The position numbers were made by a program, and so were the translations under genes. A stretch of 64,000 bases of DNA from Turneriella parva DSM 21527 (GTDB taxonomy: Bacteria; Spirochaetota; Leptospiria; Turneriellales; Turneriellaceae): the NCBI RefSeq assembly GCF_000266885.1, contig NC_018020.1, forward strand, positions 124,001 to 188,000. Reading direction: 5' to 3'. Positions 1 to 9,832 of this stretch are shown here, one piece after another (position 1 is the first letter of the stretch; every line of letters begins with the position of its first letter). The notes under the pieces were generated by a model. The model worked only from the letters and a program-made list of their open reading frames with translations. It did no database searches and was not told where the DNA came from.

Positions 1-282
1 TTTCACGTTGGGCAAGAAGGCAGGTATAAAGAAGGGAAAACCCTGAATATGGTCCCAGTGGCTGTGCGTAAACAGCAGGTGTATGTTGCCGCCCGTTTTG
101 GGCAGGTCAGACTGCATCAGTTCAAGACCGAGTATACGAATGCCGGTGCCGGCATCGATAACAATGCGCGTGCCGTTGTGCTCTACAAGGCAGCAGGTAG
201 TGTTGCCACCGAACTTGTCGAATTGTGAGCCGCTGACAGGCAGAGAGCCCCTGACGCCGTAATATTTTATTTTCAATGACAC
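1..282 (-). CDS. MBL-fold metal-dependent hydrolase, N-terminal part
   Basis: A frame of 94 codons runs from a GTG at 282 to the window edge without a stop, so only the N-terminus is visible. It reads as a metallo-beta-lactamase fold protein of the YycJ/PhnP-like group: an early GVRGSLPVSG strand, a DAGTGIR segment at about residues 43-49, and the zinc-binding THSHWDH motif with His73, His75, Asp77 and His78. By family it should be a metal-dependent phosphodiesterase or related hydrolase in the cytoplasm; the substrate cannot be told. GGA lies about 6 nt before the GTG, supporting this start. It is divergent from aat, with about 60 bp between the two starts. Confidence 0.85.
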   Translation of the reverse strand, partial: MSLKIKYYGVRGSLPVSGSQFDKFGGNTTCCLVEHNGTRIVIDAGTGIRILGLELMQSDLPKTGGNIHLLFTHSHWDHIQGFPFFIPAFLPNVK

Positions 283-345
283 GCTTATTCCAATATCGTT
301 CTGGCAGGGGGGGTAACTGTAACTACGCCAGTCCCGAAAATTGAG

Positions 346-1038
346 ATGCCGCCGAAACTAAATTTGCCACACTCAGAAGCCAGCGGCTCCGTGACCCGCG
401 GCAAATCCCTGCCCGTTTTTACGACGCGCTATGCTTTCCCGTCGACCGAAGGCTTAGGCGAATCGATGTACCTCGGGGCGGGTGCTGACCTCGAACCTGA
501 CACGCTGCTCTACGCTTATTCTCACGGCTTTTTCCCGTGGTACGAAAAGCCGCCGATACTCTGGTGCTCCCCACCGCAAAGAACGGTTCTGCGTGCCGGC
601 GAGCTGCACATCAGCCGTAGCCTGAAAAAGGCACTGAAACGCAGCAATCTTGAAATTCGCTGCGACTCGTCATTCACCGAGGTGATTCGTCTCTGTGCCA
701 GGGTCAGGCCAGAGACGTGGATTACCGATGAAATGCAGTCGGCTTATGTGAAGCTCTTCGAGCTCGGCTGGGCACATTCGTGGGAGGCCTATGAAGATAG
801 TCGCCTGGTTGGCGGCATATACGGCGTAGTGCTCGGGCGGGCCGCGTTTCTCGAATCGACTTTTCATCTGCAGAATAACGCCGGCAAAATCGCGCTCGTG
901 AATATGTACGAACAACTGCTCGGCAGCGGTGCGCAATTCTTTGATTTTCAGGTGCCCTCTGAGATCGCAGAATCTTTTGGCGCGTATGAAGTGCCGCGGG
1001 CCACTTTCGAGAAGATGCTGCGTCAGGCTCTGGTCTAA
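346..1038 (+). CDS. aat: Leucyl/phenylalanyl-tRNA--protein transferase
   Basis: This 230-residue protein matches the Aat family, which moves Leu or Phe from aminoacyl-tRNA to the N-terminus of proteins starting with Arg or Lys, marking them for ClpS/ClpAP degradation. Typical family segments are visible: LGAGADL, then YSHGFFPWYEKPPILWCSP near residue 60, the VGGIYGVVLGRAAFLES core, and the ending with FFDFQVPSE. The length is normal for the family. The first ~35 residues before SMYLGAG look non-conserved, so a later start is possible. The stop lies 3 nt before recC, so aat may be cotranscribed with the recCBD genes. Confidence 0.95.
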   Translation: MPPKLNLPHSEASGSVTRGKSLPVFTTRYAFPSTEGLGESMYLGAGADLEPDTLLYAYSHGFFPWYEKPPILWCSPPQRTVLRAGELHISRSLKKALKRSNLEIRCDSSFTEVIRLCARVRPETWITDEMQSAYVKLFELGWAHSWEAYEDSRLVGGIYGVVLGRAAFLESTFHLQNNAGKIALVNMYEQLLGSGAQFFDFQVPSEIAESFGAYEVPRATFEKMLRQALV

Positions 1039-1041
1039 TCT

Positions 1042-4000
1042 GTGTCGATTGAATATATTCATGGCAAATCACTGCGTGCACTTTATGCACCATTCTCACA
1101 ACAGCTGCATACTGACCGCCGGCATCTGCTGCCGCAGACGCCGCAGACCATTGTAGTCGGCAATCTTGACACCGAAACTTATCTGCAACGAAACCTGATT
1201 CAAGATGACGGCGTAGTCATGGGAGTCAACTTTCCGTTTCTGGAAAGCGCGATTGAAAATTTTTCACTGCGTTGCCGCCACGCATTGCCGCCCAACGCCA
1301 ATGAGAGCTGGTTTACCGCACCGCCAGCGAAACCGACAACAGAACGCAATCTGACTCTATTTGACCTCGAGATTGTCTTACTCGGCATTCTGCAAGATCG
1401 CGCGCATGATAATCTCTTGAATACGCTGGGCTACGACCGTCTTCAGCTCACACAAGCACGCATGTTGGCGCTCGCGCAAAAACTCGCGGGTGAATGGTAT
1501 GACTACCTGCTGCACATACCCGAGGCGCTGAGTTCACTCAAAGCCAAGAGCCCTGCAGACGTTTTATGGAAAACGCTGAAAGACACGCTGCTCAAAGCTG
1601 GATACACTTCAGCGCTGCTCGGCGGGCAGTTCAGTATTGAACCACCGCCGGCAGCAGGCAACGCGCAGGCAGGTTTGATTCTTTTCGGCATGCCGATTCT
1701 GTCAGCGCACCACCTGCGGGCGCTTTGCAGCATTGCCCGTTCGGTTCAGGTCACGATCTACGCGACAGATTTTGCCGAACTGCAGGCTTCGCCCGACACT
1801 TTCATGCAGGCAATCGGAGAAAAATTTGCAGGCTATCGCAGTTTGCTCTCACACACGGCAAAATTTTCGGGCGTTGAGGTTTCTTTCAGACACATTGAAG
1901 AGAGTGAGAACCTGGCAGCCCGCGTTGAAGTTGCGGCTTTGCCAGGTCTATGGCGTGCAGCAGAGATTATTGGCGACATCTGCCATGAAAAGCTGATGGG
2001 CAGCGGTCTGCGCCAGACTGACATTTCGATCGCACTGCACAATGTCGATGCGCAGTTTTCAGCTTTCGAACGGGCGTTTGCAATGCGCAGGCTAACTGCG
2101 ACCTGCCGCTCTGCAAAAACAACCGCGCCTGAGGCGAATGTTGAATTGTTGAAAATTCTTGCCGTTGGTGCAGAATCAGGCATTGATCGCGAGATATTGC
2201 TGAGGTACTGGCAGAACCCCATCACCATGCAGGCATTGAGGGTGAGCGACGAAGATGTTTTGCACTTCAAACTTGCGCTCGAACGGGCACAGGGTTTTCG
2301 CTCAGACCACAAGTCTGCATTTGAGGCCTATTCGCTCACCAACGCGCTCTCTCGCTTCGCCCGCGCGCTGTTTTTTCAAGATCGTCTTGGCAGCCAAAAA
2401 ACTCTGCGGCTCTTCGATTCGGCTGAGCACACAGAACTTTTGCTGAAAAGCATACTTTTGCTCGAAGAGAGTGTCAACCGCCTGAAACGGGAAACAGGCG
2501 AAAGGCTTCTGCCCCGGCTGCGCGAAACCTTGCGGTCACCCCTTTTCGGTACCGGTAACGAGAAACAGCGCGTTCTGCAGCTATTTGAACGCATAGAAAA
2601 TATACCCGGATCGCAGTCTCTGTCTCTGGGGCAGATCGTGGCCATCACCGAAAACCAGATTCAGGGGCTCGATTTACGCGTGAGCCAGCCGGCAGATGGC
2701 ATCGCCTTCGCGCAGCCAGGCGCGACGGCCTATGGTCGCCGCGTTCAGGTACTCTTTGATCTGAGCGACAAGATAACCACCCGTGATGATGACAGGCTCT
2801 ATATGCTGCCAGAGTTCCGCAAGGCCCCGACCCGCCTCAGCAGCGACGAGCAACTCGCGATTGCCATGCTGCAGGCGGTTTATGGCGGCAGCGAACATGT
2901 CATTCTGGCTTACAGCAATGTCGACGCAAAAACCGGTGCGGAGTTCTATCCGGCGCAGGTATTGGCGCGCTTCGAGAGTGCGCTACCGACTCAGGGCCTG
3001 GCGGTCTCATACCTTAAAGATTTTGCGCCGACAATGCTCGACGGGCGCGCGCAGCGAACTGTGATCGCAGCAGACGACGACGTTTTGACGATCAACTACC
3101 TGAACACACCCAGCCAGAAAAGAAACAAAAAACTCACAGACATACTCTTGCAAGACTTTCCGGCGGGCGACTCTGATACTCCGCCGACGCTACGGGAACT
3201 GCATGCATTTCTGATGAATCCGGCGTTGCACATACTGTCGCAGCGCGTGACCTTACCAGAAGAACCGGCTGAATTCAAATATTCTGAACCTGCGCTGGCT
3301 ACAGGCAAAAGCAAGCAGGCAGCCTTTTGTGAAGACTACCTTAAAGATGCTCTGAAAACTGGAAAAATCTCTCGTTCGCCCGTTGAGTTCGTGGGACGTC
3401 GTCAGAAAAGCGGCGAACTGCCTGCCGGCGGTTTTGATCAGGCCATGCGCTTGCTCGACAAAAGTGACAATGTGCGGCGGCTCGAAGCATTCACCGCAGA
3501 TACGATTGCCAAATACCGACGTATCGATATCGTGTTTAAAGCGGAAATTAAGAAAGCATTTGTGAGAAAAGACGCAGAACGGATCGACCGCTATTACCTG
3601 CCCGCAGTTGATATCGGTGCTGCCAGAATTACGGGCGAGTGCCATGATCTCTATCTCGACACCGAAAGCGGACTCTTGGTCCGAATCGAATCAGCGACAA
3701 GTAAACGAAGGCTTTCACCGATTCTGGAGCTGCATCTTTTGCGCTGCATGCTCGACTGCGCGCAGAACGCTTTGACCGATACCCTGAGCCTGGGTTTTTC
3801 TGAAATTGCCATTCATAGCAAAGCCAAAGAGCCTGAAACACTTGATTTTCAAATGAAAGAAATATGCAAAGTGGCTTTGCCCGATTTCGACAGCATGGCT
3901 TACCTTCGGGATGTCGTCGCCGCGCTGGCAGCAAGAGAGGTCTTTTGGTTCGATGTCGCGAGTCTTGGCACGAGCGTCTTTGCCACTTTGGCGACCGTCG

Positions 4001-4206
4001 AAGAGAAAAAGCTCGTCGATTGGCATGAGAGCGATTCAGAATTCGCGCAGCGCCCTGCCCGTTCTGTCTTTCTAAAGCGCTTTTTCGATCTGGCGGCAGA
4101 CCGGCGCAGCTTCGACTTCTGCAGACAATACATCGGGCCGCTCGCCGCCGCGAATGCAATAGTCAATGCAGGTAAACCCAAAGCTGCGAAACGGAGCAAA
4201 AAGTGA
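1042..4206 (+). CDS. recC: Exodeoxyribonuclease V gamma subunit RecC
   Basis: This 1,054-residue protein begins at a GTG (1042) with IEYIHGKSLRALYAPF, a RecC-type N-terminus. RecC is the non-catalytic scaffold of RecBCD: it splits the DNA strands and recognises Chi in enterobacteria. The inactive helicase-like folds have no Walker motifs, which is expected. Identification rests on overall character, size close to the E. coli protein (about 1,120 aa) and position directly before recB and recD. It ends in a GTGA overlap with recB (4203-4206), so translation of the two is probably coupled. Whether this organism uses a Chi-like site is not visible here. Confidence 0.9.
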   Translation: MSIEYIHGKSLRALYAPFSQQLHTDRRHLLPQTPQTIVVGNLDTETYLQRNLIQDDGVVMGVNFPFLESAIENFSLRCRHALPPNANESWFTAPPAKPTTERNLTLFDLEIVLLGILQDRAHDNLLNTLGYDRLQLTQARMLALAQKLAGEWYDYLLHIPEALSSLKAKSPADVLWKTLKDTLLKAGYTSALLGGQFSIEPPPAAGNAQAGLILFGMPILSAHHLRALCSIARSVQVTIYATDFAELQASPDTFMQAIGEKFAGYRSLLSHTAKFSGVEVSFRHIEESENLAARVEVAALPGLWRAAEIIGDICHEKLMGSGLRQTDISIALHNVDAQFSAFERAFAMRRLTATCRSAKTTAPEANVELLKILAVGAESGIDREILLRYWQNPITMQALRVSDEDVLHFKLALERAQGFRSDHKSAFEAYSLTNALSRFARALFFQDRLGSQKTLRLFDSAEHTELLLKSILLLEESVNRLKRETGERLLPRLRETLRSPLFGTGNEKQRVLQLFERIENIPGSQSLSLGQIVAITENQIQGLDLRVSQPADGIAFAQPGATAYGRRVQVLFDLSDKITTRDDDRLYMLPEFRKAPTRLSSDEQLAIAMLQAVYGGSEHVILAYSNVDAKTGAEFYPAQVLARFESALPTQGLAVSYLKDFAPTMLDGRAQRTVIAADDDVLTINYLNTPSQKRNKKLTDILLQDFPAGDSDTPPTLRELHAFLMNPALHILSQRVTLPEEPAEFKYSEPALATGKSKQAAFCEDYLKDALKTGKISRSPVEFVGRRQKSGELPAGGFDQAMRLLDKSDNVRRLEAFTADTIAKYRRIDIVFKAEIKKAFVRKDAERIDRYYLPAVDIGAARITGECHDLYLDTESGLLVRIESATSKRRLSPILELHLLRCMLDCAQNALTDTLSLGFSEIAIHSKAKEPETLDFQMKEICKVALPDFDSMAYLRDVVAALAAREVFWFDVASLGTSVFATLATVEEKKLVDWHESDSEFAQRPARSVFLKRFFDLAADRRSFDFCRQYIGPLAAANAIVNAGKPKAAKRSKK

Positions 4207-7118
4207 CCACCGAAGAAGAACAGGCGCACATCAGAAAGCTGATTCAGTCTGGGCAACACCTATTTATAGAGGCATCGGCGGGGTCAGGAAAAACAACTCG
4301 CCTCGTAAACCTGGTCGCCGAAATTATCGCACAAGAAAAAGCGACTATTTCCCAAATTCTCTGCGTTACCTTCACCGAGAAGGCGGCGGCCGAGCTGAAG
4401 GCGAGAATCTATGAAAAACTCCGCTCAATGCCGGGAGAGCCTGCAAAAAGGGCCACGGAAAATTTTTCGCTAAACGCCATCGGCACGATCCACAGTTTCT
4501 GCCTGCGCAGCCTCGGCCTCAGTAAGCTCTACTCTCTGGCACGAACCCAGGGTGAGGGTGTGAGCGACAGCGAACTTTTTGAAGAAGCCCGCGCCTGGGT
4601 GTACAGAGAAATCTGGACTCAGCTCGATGCCGATGAGCTCGCGCGTCATTTGCATGAGTCTGATTTCGGTTCGGGTGGCAATAACCGTACCTTTGACCAG
4701 GCATTGCGCTCACGCGCGCTCTGGTGTTTCAGCATGAATTCTCTGCCACTTTCGCCGCCTGCACCCGAAATGTCGGCAATTGCAAACGCAGCGGAATTCT
4801 TCAATTTCACGCTCGCGGCGATTGTCAGGCGCATGCACGAAATTGCCGAAACGGCAAACTCAATGTCGTTTTCGCGCATGATAACGCTCATGGCCGAAGC
4901 GGTCAAAGACAGCGATTTCGCCGCGACCATCAGGCAGAGTTACCACTATGCCCTGATCGATGAATTTCAAGATACGGATGAAATTCAATGGCAAATATTC
5001 AGAACGCTATTTCTCGCAGACCTGCAATCCAGAAAGACCATTCTCGTGGTTGTGGGCGATCCTAAACAGGCGATATATAAATTTCGCGGTGCGGATGTAT
5101 TTGTGTACCTTCGGGCAAGAACTGAGCTCATGGGTCTGGGCGCGTTGACCGACGAATTGACGCGAAACTACCGCAGTGTGCCCGAGATTTTGCATTACCT
5201 GAATGACTTCTTCTCTGACCCGGCAACCGCCGAGGTCTGGAGTCGCGCAGGCATATCGTACTCCCCCGCAGAAACGAACGACAAGGTCGTTTCTACCGGC
5301 GACGATTCGAGCGGTACAGAAATCTGGTACGCTGAAAACTACTCGCAACAATCAACCAAAGTATTCTGCGCGCAGGCCGCCGACCGAATTTCTGCGATCA
5401 GGGCCGCGCACCCAGATTGGACGATCGCGGTCATCGCATTCAAACACCGTACCCTGGCTGTGATGGCCGATGCGCTTCGTGCACGGGCAGTTGAATATGC
5501 CTATTACGGTGAAAAGCCCGATGTCAGGCGACTCGACATCGAACACCTGAAGGTTTTCGTCGATTCGTTTTCCCATGAAACCAGCCTCGGTCTTGCACAG
5601 GCCAACACCACAGTCTTCATGCTGGGACAAACCGATGCGCTGAGGCATTATGAATATCTCGGGGCCTTGCTGCACCAGGGAAAGATCATCAATTTTTTGC
5701 AGGCTTTGGCTCAAAATTTTCGCCCCTTGCATGCGATACTCGAACATGATGCTGACCCAGTAGAATACCACGCCTGGCGTACGCTTTTCGAAAATCTTCT
5801 GAACCGCTGCGGTAAAGACATCGTCGATCATTTCACTCTGCGAAAGGCCGTGGCCCAGCTGAAAGACCGTGATGCCGCCGAAGCGGCCAGCGGCGACATG
5901 CTCAGATCGGCGGCGGCCGTTCAGCTCTTGACCGTGCAGAGCTCGAAAGGTCTCGATTGGAACCTCGTGGTGCTGGCCGATGGCGAAAGCGACAAACGCT
6001 GGCGCGATTTTCCGTTCTTTCACGATGCCGCAGGCCATGCCGTCGTGCCGGCAGACATTGATGCGTTTGACAGCGGCGCAGATAAGCTGATGACCAGCAG
6101 CGAAGAGTCGCAGATTACGCAGCTCAACTTATTGTATGTGGCGCTGACCCGTGCCAAGCATAAACTTCTCATTTTCGCGCAGCCCGCGCTGCACGTGGCA
6201 AACCCAGGACCGACTGCGGCGTTTCTTTATGACCAGATACCGAAAGTGAACAAGATAGTGACCCTGCACCGCCTGCCCGATGCGACGACCGCGGTAGCGA
6301 TCGATTCCAACGGGCCTGCTGAACCATCGTCCGTTGAGCCAGGTCTGTTCGATAACCCGGCAGCGCCATTGCCTTTGCCACAGCACAAAGATGTGCCGCT
6401 GCGCATTCTGAAACGCGAGTCATTCTCTTCGCTGAGCAAAGCCGACTTTACAGCCGTCGAGTTTGCCGATGACATTTTGCCGCGCGGCGCCGAAACCGGC
6501 CAACTCTTGCACACACTGCTGGAAACCTGTGACTTCTCGGGATTAAAGAGCAAAACCACTGCCGAAGCAAACGCCATTCTACAGAAGACCCGCGCTGCCC
6601 TCGAAATTTCTCAGCTGGTCGAAGACGATATGCTTGAAGCAGTCGCGAACCGAATTCTTGAAATTGTTGTCCAGTGCGCGAATGCCAGCCTGCCGCTTGT
6701 CGACACGGCCAAACACACCCGCCTCAGTGAACTGCCGCAGACAAACCTTTGGCGCGAGATGCCGTTCTACAGCAGTGCAGACACGCATGCTGAGCTGCGC
6801 CGCATGCCTGCGAGCCCGGTGACGCGTATCATGACCGGGTTTATGGACATGGTTTTCACACCCAACGACATGGATTATTACATTCTCGACTACAAAAGCA
6901 ATTCACTCGCGGGAGTTGCCCCCGCAGACCTCGATGACTATATCAAGTTGCATTATGATAAGCAGCGCGAAATCTATGGTGAAGCTTTGCAGCGATATTT
7001 GCAAGAATTGTACCCTGAAAGCGGCCGCCGCGTCAGGGGCTGCTACTTTCTATTTTTGCGCTATCTGAAAAGTGGTGAAACCACCGGAGTTCAGTTCAAA
7101 GAATACGCCTATGTCTGA
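4203..7118 (+). CDS. recB: Exodeoxyribonuclease V beta subunit RecB (helicase-nuclease)
   Basis: This is a 971-residue UvrD/Rep-type superfamily 1A helicase with a C-terminal nuclease. Walker A is ASAGSGKTT (residues 24-32), motif II is DEFQDTD (near 252), then VVGDPKQAIYKFRGAD, LTRNYRS, VQSSKGLDW and LLYVALTRAKHK. The C-terminus carries the RecB nuclease signature ILDYKSNS (near 893) followed by QREIYGEAL, so the nuclease looks intact. RecB is the 3'-5' motor and the only nuclease of RecBCD. It is shorter than E. coli RecB (about 1,180 aa). The GTG start overlaps the recC stop, and the end overlaps recD by 8 nt. Confidence 0.97.
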   Translation: MTTEEEQAHIRKLIQSGQHLFIEASAGSGKTTRLVNLVAEIIAQEKATISQILCVTFTEKAAAELKARIYEKLRSMPGEPAKRATENFSLNAIGTIHSFCLRSLGLSKLYSLARTQGEGVSDSELFEEARAWVYREIWTQLDADELARHLHESDFGSGGNNRTFDQALRSRALWCFSMNSLPLSPPAPEMSAIANAAEFFNFTLAAIVRRMHEIAETANSMSFSRMITLMAEAVKDSDFAATIRQSYHYALIDEFQDTDEIQWQIFRTLFLADLQSRKTILVVVGDPKQAIYKFRGADVFVYLRARTELMGLGALTDELTRNYRSVPEILHYLNDFFSDPATAEVWSRAGISYSPAETNDKVVSTGDDSSGTEIWYAENYSQQSTKVFCAQAADRISAIRAAHPDWTIAVIAFKHRTLAVMADALRARAVEYAYYGEKPDVRRLDIEHLKVFVDSFSHETSLGLAQANTTVFMLGQTDALRHYEYLGALLHQGKIINFLQALAQNFRPLHAILEHDADPVEYHAWRTLFENLLNRCGKDIVDHFTLRKAVAQLKDRDAAEAASGDMLRSAAAVQLLTVQSSKGLDWNLVVLADGESDKRWRDFPFFHDAAGHAVVPADIDAFDSGADKLMTSSEESQITQLNLLYVALTRAKHKLLIFAQPALHVANPGPTAAFLYDQIPKVNKIVTLHRLPDATTAVAIDSNGPAEPSSVEPGLFDNPAAPLPLPQHKDVPLRILKRESFSSLSKADFTAVEFADDILPRGAETGQLLHTLLETCDFSGLKSKTTAEANAILQKTRAALEISQLVEDDMLEAVANRILEIVVQCANASLPLVDTAKHTRLSELPQTNLWREMPFYSSADTHAELRRMPASPVTRIMTGFMDMVFTPNDMDYYILDYKSNSLAGVAPADLDDYIKLHYDKQREIYGEALQRYLQELYPESGRRVRGCYFLFLRYLKSGETTGVQFKEYAYV

Positions 7119-8529
7119 ATTCAAATATCTCACCGATCAGTTGATCGCCGACGCCGACCTCTGGAATCAAGTGCCGCTGAGCTTGGCTGAGCGCGAGAGT
7201 CTGATCTCACAGTTTCTCGCGGGCGAAATTGCCGTTGAAGCTTCAGAGCGAACCGCCGGCATGTTAGCAACCGAATACTTTGACCTTACCGAGATAAACG
7301 GCGCAATGCATTTTATTCCGGGCCGGTACAAAGACATGTTTACATTCTTTCTGCAGTCTCTGAACCGTGCGCGCGGGCAGCGCAGCGCTGCCATCATGCC
7401 CGGGGTAAACACTCTTGTAACTGGTGGCCCTGGCACCGGTAAGAGCTACCAAATATCTCGTTTTGTCGAGTCGCTCGCCGCAAAACAGACAGATTCACCG
7501 GTGCGCGTGGCAATTGCCGCGCCCACGGGCAAAGCTGCAGCACGCTTCACAGCGCTCGAAGCGCTGCCCAATTTGCTGCTCGAATGCCTCACGATTCACC
7601 GGTTGATGCAACTGAGCCCAGACGGCAGCCGGGCAAAGTACGATGCGCCGAACCCGCTGCCTGTCGATGTTCTCATCGTCGATGAAATTTCGATGGTTGA
7701 TCTCGGCCTCTTTGCACGACTGATCGGGGCGCTGCCGCTGCACGCCCAGGTCGTGCTCGCGGGCGATATCGGGCAACTGCCGGCCGTCGACGGCATTGCG
7801 ATTGCTCCCGCTTTGGAATTTCTGGCCGAGCAAGGTCTGCTCACTCACCTTGAACTCACAGTCACCCATCGATTTTCTGCGTCAAAAGCGGCCGTTTATG
7901 CGGCATTGCAGAGCGACGGCATTTCAGCCGTAACTGCTCAATCAGAGGGCATTCGCCTCATTGAAATTCAAGACACGCAGGCCCTGAATCTTCACGTCGA
8001 AAACTATGCTCGGGAAATCTATCGCACGCCCGGGTTCACCGCGCTCGCCGAGCGGCTGGCCCAAACGCCTTTTCCTGGGACGACCTGGCAAAAAGCGGCG
8101 AAAGATATTCTGCAGCAGCTTCAGCGCAGCATCATTCTGTGCGAAAGCAACGAGGGCAGCCACGGCACCTCGGCGTTGAACCGACGCATTGCGGCAGTCT
8201 GCACGGGAAACCGGGTGACGCCGATTATGGTAACGGCCAATAGTTATGAGCTGCAACTCTTTAACGGCGATACAGGTTTCATATTTAACGATGGAAATCA
8301 CGAGCATGTGATCATCGAAAGCGCAGGCAGAGTGAAGCGTCTGCCGCTCGGTCGGCTGCGCCACTGGCAAATAGCGTACGCGATCACTATACACAAAAGC
8401 CAGGGATCAGAGTACCAGATGGTGCACATCGTGCACGAAACACGAAAGAACCCCGAGCGTGATCATCGGCTGCTCTATACTGCAGTGACACGCGCCCGTG
8501 AGCAGGCGGTTATTTTAAAGATGCACTGA
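7111..8529 (+). CDS. recD: Exodeoxyribonuclease V alpha subunit RecD
   Basis: This 472-residue SF1B helicase is the 5'-3' motor of RecBCD. Walker A GGPGTGKS is at about residues 105-112, Walker B VDEIS near 190, followed by LAGDIGQLPAV, and the C-terminal motifs TIHKSQGSEY (near 425) and LLYTAVTRAREQ. I chose the ATG at 7111, which overlaps the recB TGA by 8 nt, over an upstream in-frame GTG at 7072, because the added 13 residues lie wholly inside recB. It is shorter than E. coli RecD (608 aa). It closes a compact recC-recB-recD operon and is followed by a terminator hairpin. Confidence 0.95.
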   Translation: MSEFKYLTDQLIADADLWNQVPLSLAERESLISQFLAGEIAVEASERTAGMLATEYFDLTEINGAMHFIPGRYKDMFTFFLQSLNRARGQRSAAIMPGVNTLVTGGPGTGKSYQISRFVESLAAKQTDSPVRVAIAAPTGKAAARFTALEALPNLLLECLTIHRLMQLSPDGSRAKYDAPNPLPVDVLIVDEISMVDLGLFARLIGALPLHAQVVLAGDIGQLPAVDGIAIAPALEFLAEQGLLTHLELTVTHRFSASKAAVYAALQSDGISAVTAQSEGIRLIEIQDTQALNLHVENYAREIYRTPGFTALAERLAQTPFPGTTWQKAAKDILQQLQRSIILCESNEGSHGTSALNRRIAAVCTGNRVTPIMVTANSYELQLFNGDTGFIFNDGNHEHVIIESAGRVKRLPLGRLRHWQIAYAITIHKSQGSEYQMVHIVHETRKNPERDHRLLYTAVTRAREQAVILKMH

Positions 8530-8534
8530 GGGCA

Positions 8535-8566
8535 TAAAAAAGCCCGCACCGAAGGTACGGGCCTTT
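8535..8566. terminator. Bidirectional intrinsic terminator between recD and the 8580 gene
   Basis: A hairpin with arms GCCCGCACC and GGTACGGGC around a GAA loop lies at 8542-8562, with one mismatch. On the minus strand it is followed by six T residues, a canonical rho-independent terminator for the 8580-9293 gene. On the plus strand the trailing T run is short (CTTT), so termination of recD is probably weaker. Confidence 0.8.
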
Positions 8567-8579
8567 AAGCAGAATAGGT

Positions 8580-9293
8580 TTATTTCGCTTTGATGCCGTC
8601 GAGGGTGACCTCAACAGAATCTTTGCCTTTTTTCGTCACAACTTCGATGCGACCGGCTTCGATGCCTTTCACAATCAATGCGTCTTTGACGCTCGCACCA
8701 TATTTTGCCGCGTGCTCTTCGCTTTTGCCTTTCGCGACGAGCTGAATTTTCACGTCTTTCTGTGCCTGCAGAATGGGCGACATGTCGGCAATCTTGCCCT
8801 GCATATCATCGCTGAGCGCAGGCACTTCGTCTGCCTTCGGTGCGCGCTTTATATTGTAGAGGGCTTTCAGGTCATATGTTCCTGAAAAAACCGGGCTTGC
8901 ACCTTTGCGCTTGAGGCCTGCACCTTTCAGGGTGGGCACAACGCTTTCGAGAGCTTTACCTGAAGCGAGGGCTTCAAGGTTGTCACGCTCTGCTTTGGCC
9001 AAGAGGCCCCGCGCGATGCTCATCTTCGCGAAGTTGGTCGAAAGAATCGCGTAGAAGCTCGCCTTGTCATATTCACTGTCATTCAGAAAGTTCTGCGCTT
9101 TGGTGAAGAAAATTCGGGCACGGTACGCATCTTGCTCGGGCAGAAATGTTGCGAGCTCTTTGCGCGCTTCCATGGTGGCGAGCGACTGTTTTGCGTCGTC
9201 GACTTCGCGCTGTGCCTGCGCTTCTTTAATCATGCCTGCAAACGCAGGGGAAATCATGCTCATGACGAGTATTGCTTTAATCAGGTTTTTCAT
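8580..9293 (-). CDS. Periplasmic helical protein with DUF4398-like N-terminal part
   Basis: A 237-residue exported protein with a signal peptide (MKNLIKAILVMSMISPAFA, probable cleavage near residue 19). Residues 25-110 form charged amphipathic helices with paired segments (FFTKAQNFLNDSEYDKASFYA) like DUF4398 proteins. The C-terminal 70 residues (AQKDVKIQLVAKGKSEEHA, ending VEVTLDG) resemble the periphery of an OmpA-type domain, but I do not see a full peptidoglycan-binding motif. A good ribosome site (AAGGAG) precedes the ATG. It follows a small lipoprotein gene by 40 nt, and both show the same helical character, so they probably act together in the periplasm. Specific function unknown. Confidence 0.7.
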   Translation of the reverse strand: MKNLIKAILVMSMISPAFAGMIKEAQAQREVDDAKQSLATMEARKELATFLPEQDAYRARIFFTKAQNFLNDSEYDKASFYAILSTNFAKMSIARGLLAKAERDNLEALASGKALESVVPTLKGAGLKRKGASPVFSGTYDLKALYNIKRAPKADEVPALSDDMQGKIADMSPILQAQKDVKIQLVAKGKSEEHAAKYGASVKDALIVKGIEAGRIEVVTKKGKDSVEVTLDGIKAK

Positions 9294-9333
9294 TCTAGGT
9301 CTCCTTAAATAATGGCGTTAGGCCCACGCGTGG

Positions 9334-9681
9334 CTATTTGAGCCCCGCAGCGCGAGATTGCTGCAATACTTTTGAGAGTGCGCAATATGACTTCGCCTTG
9401 ATGGCCGCGGCCCAGGCCGCTTCGTACTCTTTTTCAATCGCAAATTCTTTTGCTTTGTCGAGCACCTCTTTGGCTTTTCCGGTTTCAGCGCTGCCGTCTT
9501 CGCCGAGTGCAGTGTAGGCTGCCTGCGCGTCTGCAATCGCCGCATCAGCGTCTGCTTTTTCAACGCTTGAAGGATATATAATGTCACGCGGGTCGTCGGC
9601 CACCTTGCTGCTGCCGCAGCCATAGCCTGCCATAACGGCAAGTGCCAGCATAGCCAATAGTAATCTAGTGTGTCTCATCAT
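9334..9681 (-). CDS. Small helical lipoprotein, DUF4398-like
   Basis: A 115-residue lipoprotein. I placed the start at the first of two adjacent ATGs (9681 or 9678), 5 nt downstream of AGGAG; longer frames have no ribosome site. The signal peptide ends in a relaxed lipobox (MAGYGC), as spirochaetes allow. The mature part is Ala/Glu-rich helix (AAIADAQAAYTALGEDG..., then AKEFAIEKEYEAAWAAAIKA), which fits DUF4398-type outer-membrane lipoproteins. It is upstream of, and probably cotranscribed with, the 8580-9293 gene. No enzymatic motif is visible. Confidence 0.7.
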   Translation of the reverse strand: MMRHTRLLLAMLALAVMAGYGCGSSKVADDPRDIIYPSSVEKADADAAIADAQAAYTALGEDGSAETGKAKEVLDKAKEFAIEKEYEAAWAAAIKAKSYCALSKVLQQSRAAGLK

Positions 9682-9832
9682 TGAAGCTCCTGTGTGTGGT
9701 TTTATGTGCCATAACCCAAGACCCATGTAAAGGCCTTCGGGTTCCCAAAACTGTGTACAGCTTGGCTCAGCCCTTGACCCAAGGCAAATCACAGATTAAG
9801 TGCGTCAAGGGAAAAGAGCTTTGAAATCTGGG

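Noticed and set aside
5352-6038. 228-codon minus-strand frame inside recB
   Set aside because: Overlaps conserved helicase motifs of recB and has no recognisable protein features.
346-8529. Possibility that recCBD belongs to a defence island or prophage
   Set aside because: No phage, integrase or restriction genes nearby; the genes are full length, in standard order and next to the housekeeping gene aat.
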